DNA of 8,774 nucleotides from Conexibacter sp. GTDB lineage: Bacteria; Actinomycetota; Thermoleophilia; Solirubrobacterales; Solirubrobacteraceae. The DNA lies in the NCBI GenBank assembly GCA_025964215.1, contig JAOPZG010000158.1:1-8774 (forward strand). The letters are read 5' to 3'. The translations under genes were made by a program, and so were the position numbers. The notes under the pieces were generated by a model. That model was not told the DNA's origin, did not search any database, and saw only the letters and a program-made list of their open reading frames with translations. Positions 6,035 to 8,774 of the stretch are shown piece after piece (position 1 is the stretch's first letter; each line of letters starts with the position of its first letter).

Positions 6035-6814
6035 CCGCGTCGCGCGGACGTGCTTGCCCGAGGGCAACACCATCACCAACCGGTAGCGGCCGCGCGCCAG
6101 CCTGCCGATGGTGAGCTTGGTGGTGCGGTTGCCGGTGGCGCGGATGGTCGCGTCGTGGTGACGGCCCCCGCCGCGGCCGTGCTTCGGGCCGTCGATGCGC
6201 AGGAGCGCGAAGCGGTAGCGGCCCTTGGCGCAGGCGCGGTAGGCGACCTTCAGCTTCGCCCCGCGGCGGACGGTCTTCGCGGCGCGCGCGAGCGACGGCG
6301 TGCAGGCGCCGCCCGCGCCGCCGGAGCCCGCGCCGCCCCCGCCGCTCGAGCCGTCAGGGTTGATCGCTCCGGTCGGGCTGACCACGACGGCGCTGTCGGT
6401 GTCGGTCGCGAACTGGCGGCCCTCGTCGTCGAGGAGGTACGCGCAGGCGGTCAGCGTCGCCGACGAAGGGACCGTGGCCGTGCCGCGGATCGTCGCGGAA
6501 TAGGACGCGCCCGGCGCCGGCTGCGGGGTCAGCGCGACGGCATCGACCACCGTCGGGCCGGAGGTCGTCGCGAACGAGCCGCCGCACTCCGGAGCAAGGC
6601 GCACACCAACGCGCAGGGTCCCGACGTGCGGGTCGAGCGCGCCCGCGTCGGCGGCGACCGCGACGCTCTCGGCGACCGTCGAGCCGGTGCGCGCGGTGGC
6701 CGGGGCGGTCACCGTCAGCCGGACGGGATCGATGTCGGCGTGCGCGAGCGGCGCGCCCGCGGCCGCGGCCAGGACGAGCGCCGCGGCGAGCAGCGCCAGG
6801 CTCGCTCGCCTCAC
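6008..6814 (-). CDS. Secreted two-domain protein of unknown function
   Basis: I do not recognise a named family. The 268-aa protein begins with a Sec signal peptide (MRRASLALL, an Ala/Leu core, probable cleavage after AHA near residue 26). A first beta-rich domain of about 125 residues (28-152, with C77 and C124 as a possible disulfide) looks like an Ig-like or surface-adhesion fold. A Gly/Ser linker (155-170) follows, then a basic beta-rich domain (171-268, with C171 and C195) containing repeated GRYRF/GRYRL strands as in bacterial Ig-like modules. Translation starts at a GTG (6814-6812) overlapping the TGA of the phosphoesterase gene by four bases, so the two are likely translated together. 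Its 3' end overlaps the CMD gene by 27 bp on the opposite strand. An accessory role at the cell surface is only a guess from context. Confidence 0.75.
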   Translation of the reverse strand: MRRASLALLAAALVLAAAAGAPLAHADIDPVRLTVTAPATARTGSTVAESVAVAADAGALDPHVGTLRVGVRLAPECGGSFATTSGPTVVDAVALTPQPAPGASYSATIRGTATVPSSATLTACAYLLDDEGRQFATDTDSAVVVSPTGAINPDGSSGGGGAGSGGAGGACTPSLARAAKTVRRGAKLKVAYRACAKGRYRFALLRIDGPKHGRGGGRHHDATIRATGNRTTKLTIGRLARGRYRLVMVLPSGKHVRATRSVRVLQAR

Positions 6815-8297
6815 GGCTTCAACCCGAGCGACGACGGGTGCCGGAACGTCGTCGCCGGCGTCGCCGGCTTGTAGTCGAAGCCGAGGCGCTCAAGGTAGCC
6901 GCTGGTCAGCAGGTCCACGACGTCGTGCGGCTTCGGCCGTGCCGCGGTGCCGTCGGCCAGCGCCGCGATCGCCGCGGCGCTCGGCGCGCCGCACGCGGAG
7001 CTGATGACGTGCGCGGGCTTCGGCAGGTCCGGGACGTCGAGCCGCGGCTTAACGTCGAAGTCGAAGGACCGCGCGATGTTGCGCGCGTAGGCGTCGCGGC
7101 GCGTCAGCGGGTCGAGCCCGAAGCGGTACCGGATCATCTTGAGGATCGACTCGAAGCCGTAGATCCCGTGGTCGACGTGGCCGCGGCGGACGTAGGGCGA
7201 GACCGCCACCGCCGGGATCCGCAGGCCCATCTGGCCGAAGTCGGCGTTGAGGTCGGCCGAGCTGCGGATGTCCGGCACGCGCGGCGGCGGGACGTGGTCG
7301 AAGAAGCCGCCCCACTCGTCGTAGACCACGAACAACGCGCCGTGCTTGAACTGCGGCGACTCGAGGAACGCGTGGACGACGTCCGACATGAACGCCTGCC
7401 CGGTGCGGACGTCGCCGTGCGGATGCTCGTCGCCCGACGTGCCCTGGTCCTCGCCGTTGAAGCTCGGGTCGACGAACGAGACCGCCGGCAGCGTCCCGGC
7501 CGCGCAGCGCTCGTAGTACTCCTGGACCTGACCGGAGCGCGCGATGCCGGGCGCGCCCCACAGCGCCGAGAACGGGATGTCGGAGTAGAAGTAGCGGCTG
7601 CTCACGCCGGCCTTGGCGAGCGCGGCGAAGATGGTGGTGTCGGGGAAGCCGCCGGTCGCGATCGGGAACGTGTTGTCGGTCATCCCGTAGGACTGCGCCG
7701 AGTGCATGTACTCGCGGTTGGGGTAGGTCGAGCCGAGCAGCGAGCAGAAGAAGCGGTCGAACGTCGTGAACTCCTGCGCGACGTGCGGGATGAACGGCAG
7801 GTCGTCCTCGGCGTAGTAGCCGATCGAGAACACGTCGTTGGTCCCCGAGCGCAGGAAGCCGTCCATCTTGCCGCCGTCGAACTGCTGGCGGCCGCCGGCC
7901 CACGAGTGGTCGGGATCCGGGTGGTCGCAGCCCTGGAAGTCGCCGGTCAGCCGGTGCGTGGCGAACTGCTTGCCGCCGGCGTCGCTGAAGCTCAGGCCGC
8001 CCTGGATCCCGTCGGCGCCGGGAAGCCAGCCCAAGTAGTGGTCGAACGAGCGGTTCTCCATCATCAACACCACGAAGGTGTCGATCGGCAGGTTGCGCCC
8101 GGCGGGCAGCGCCGAGGCGTGGGCCTGCTTGGCGGCGGCGGCCGCGACGAGCTCGTCGGGCTCAGCAGCGCGGCGGCGCCGGTGCCCAGGGCGGCGAGGC
8201 GCGCGGTCCGCTGGAGGAAGTCCCGCCGTCGCAGGAAGCCGTCGGGCGACTCCCAGGCCATGCGCTCGGCGTGCCCGGGATCGCGAATGTCGCTCAT
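6811..8297 (-). CDS. Tat-exported phosphoesterase (phospholipase C/AcpA family), apparently frameshifted
   Basis: The catalytic part (6811 to about 8157, 448 codons) has phosphoesterase-family (PF04185 type) motifs: MMENRSFDHYLG, HPDPDHSW, STYPNREY, DEHPHGD, VVYDEWGGFFDHVPPP and IPAVAVSPYVRRGHVDH. These supply the metal and nucleophile environment of bacterial phospholipases C and acid phosphatases. The matching start is in another frame: ATG 8297 opens MSDIRDPGHAERMAWESPDG followed by a Tat signal, RRRDFLQRTARLAALGTGAAALLSP. Joining the two requires one extra base near 8158-8160; the repaired protein would be about 495 aa. The catalytic frame stays open to 8397, but its translation upstream of the joint is Arg-rich and unlike protein. 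This is either a sequencing error, a real mutation or a -1 frameshift. The gene is first in a pair with the secreted protein and divergent from the acid phosphatase-like gene. Confidence 0.85.
8155..8165 (-). other. Apparent frameshift joint in the phosphoesterase gene
   Basis: Coming from the Tat frame, Ser46 (8162-8160) is followed by CCG. Adding one C to the CCC run (8160-8158, minus strand) gives Ser-Pro-Asp-Glu-Leu-Val and enters the catalytic frame exactly at GAC 8157-8155. The exact site could lie anywhere between about 8110 and 8180, because both frames are open there. No classical slippery heptamer is seen. Confidence 0.65.
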
Positions 8298-8300
8298 CTC

Positions 8301-8329
8301 TGCACCATGATGCCAGCGATGCACCATGA
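8301..8329. repeat. Direct repeat TGCACCATGA x2 between divergent phosphatase genes
   Basis: Identical 10-mers at 8301-8310 and 8320-8329 start 19 bp apart, close to two helical turns, just upstream of the phosphoesterase ATG (8297). It could be a tandem activator or repressor site, or a small duplication in the leader. Seen directly; function unknown. Confidence 0.45.
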
Positions 8330-8343
8330 AGTTGTCCATTTGT

Positions 8344-8370
8344 GAACGGCGGTTTCCTGAAGGACCGTTC
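8344..8370. promoter_or_regulatory. Inverted repeat GAACGG-N15-CCGTTC before the acid phosphatase-like gene
   Basis: Six-base perfect arms (8344-8349 and 8365-8370) are centred 21 bp apart, two helical turns, in the 74-bp divergent region. The Shine-Dalgarno GAAGGA (8359-8364) lies in the spacer, next to the right arm. A dimeric regulator could bind here. The site is candidate only. Confidence 0.38.
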
Positions 8371-8371
8371 G

Positions 8372-8774
8372 GTGCACACTCGCTCCGTGAGCATCAAGCT
8401 GCCGGGCCGGCGCGCGCGCCGGGCGACCTTCGCCGGGATCCTCGTGGCCGGCGCCTCCGCGACCGCGCTGGCGGTCGCCGCGCCGGGGCCGGGCCCGGTC
8501 GACTACGCCTCGAGCAGCGGGACGACGGTGACGGGCCTGCGCCCGACCGGCGTCGGCCTCCCGCAGATCGGCGCGACCGGCACGGTCGGCGCCGGCGATC
8601 TCCCGTCCGCCCTACGCACCTACCACGACTCGGGCGCCTACGACCAGGATCTCGCGGCGGTCGGGACGGCGGCGCAGGCGTACCTCGACGCGCGGCTCGC
8701 GGGCGAGACGCCGCCGGCGACGGGGACGACGACCACGGGCGGCGGCGCGACGAGCGGCGGCTCCGGCGGCGAGA
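8372..8774 (+). CDS. Secreted HAD-family acid phosphatase-like protein, N-terminal part, cut by window edge
   Basis: The first 134 codons are present. The N-terminus is basic (SIKLPGRRARR) followed by a hydrophobic Ala-rich core (TFAGILVAGASATALAVAAP), a signal peptide or anchor. The segment LPSALRTYHDSG, then YDQDLAAVGTAAQAYLDARL, resembles the helix before the catalytic DxD motif in class B/PF03767-type acid phosphatases of actinobacteria. The DxD motif itself would lie outside the window, so the family call is tentative. A Thr/Gly/Ser-rich linker begins near the window end, which is unusual at this position and may be an insertion between the helix and the core. GTG 8372 is chosen because GAAGGA (8359-8364) is seven bases upstream; GTG 8387 in the same frame has none. 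Its divergent neighbour is another phosphate-ester hydrolase. Confidence 0.65.
   Translation, partial: MHTRSVSIKLPGRRARRATFAGILVAGASATALAVAAPGPGPVDYASSSGTTVTGLRPTGVGLPQIGATGTVGAGDLPSALRTYHDSGAYDQDLAAVGTAAQAYLDARLAGETPPATGTTTTGGGATSGGSGGE

Noticed and set aside
6301..6345. GC-rich repeated codons (Gly/Ser linker) as a possible microsatellite
   Set aside because: Explained as the glycine-serine linker between two domains of the secreted protein; copies are not identical.
8330..8352. Possible PHO box (GTTCAC and CTTCAT on the minus strand)
   Set aside because: The second unit starts 16 bases after the first, not the 11 bases of the Streptomyces PhoP repeat, and has a mismatch.
2848..8363. 10-mer TTCCTGAAGG shared at 2848-2857 and 8354-8363
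   Set aside because: Dozens of 10-mer coincidences are expected within a window of this size, and the two sites precede unrelated genes.
8298..8397. N-terminal extension of the phosphoesterase in its own frame, starting at 8397
   Set aside because: The translation is Arg-rich and unstructured, and the true Tat signal is found in the neighbouring frame from ATG 8297.

Overview
The window is about 70% G+C, with dense short-spaced genes, several GTG starts and Tat/Sec-exported proteins. This fits a high-GC actinobacterium. The gene types, a MimA/PrmA-type diiron monooxygenase and a 'HPDPDHSW' phospholipase C-like phosphoesterase, would suit a soil lineage such as Solirubrobacterales/Thermoleophilia or a mycobacterium-like organism. 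That placement is inference from composition and family resemblance only.

Left half (1-4481, all on the minus strand). Read in the direction of transcription, the order is: a 514-aa regulator with an AcoR/MimR-like GAF sensor half and a SARP/OmpR-like winged-helix half (2937-4481); an IclR-family regulator (1946-2779); the large hydroxylase subunit of a group-5-type soluble diiron monooxygenase (mimA/prmA, 267-1928); and the start of its ferredoxin-reductase partner (mimB/prmB, 1-167, cut by the window edge). The small subunit and coupling protein would be expected just beyond position 1. This is the front end of a propane/acetone/phenol-type monooxygenase operon with two regulators stacked upstream. 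The promoter and operator-like palindromes for mimA appear to lie inside the 3' tail of the iclR reading frame.

Middle (4482-6034). A divergent region separates the GAF regulator from a plus-strand GPR1/FUN34/YaaH (SatP-type) acetate/succinate permease (4721-5377). A carboxymuconolactone decarboxylase/AhpD-like protein follows (5447-6034) and may be leaderless. The regulator promoter region carries a 13-nt element (CCGACSCTAGTGT, minus strand) that recurs with one mismatch in the mimA promoter region. Those two sites hold the only two CTAG tetramers I found in the window, which suggests co-regulation.

Right end (6008-8774). A secreted two-domain protein of unknown function (6008-6814) overlaps by GTGA with an upstream Tat-exported phosphoesterase/phospholipase C-like gene (6811-8297). 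That gene is interrupted near 8158 by an apparent one-base deletion between its Tat signal and its catalytic domain. Divergent from it is the start of a secreted protein that resembles a HAD-family acid phosphatase (8372-8774, cut by the window edge), so this end looks like an extracellular phosphate-ester hydrolysis locus.

No tRNA, rRNA, CRISPR array, insertion sequence or prophage gene was recognised. No gene-free stretch exceeds 300 bases; the longest is the 239-bp divergent region 4482-4720.
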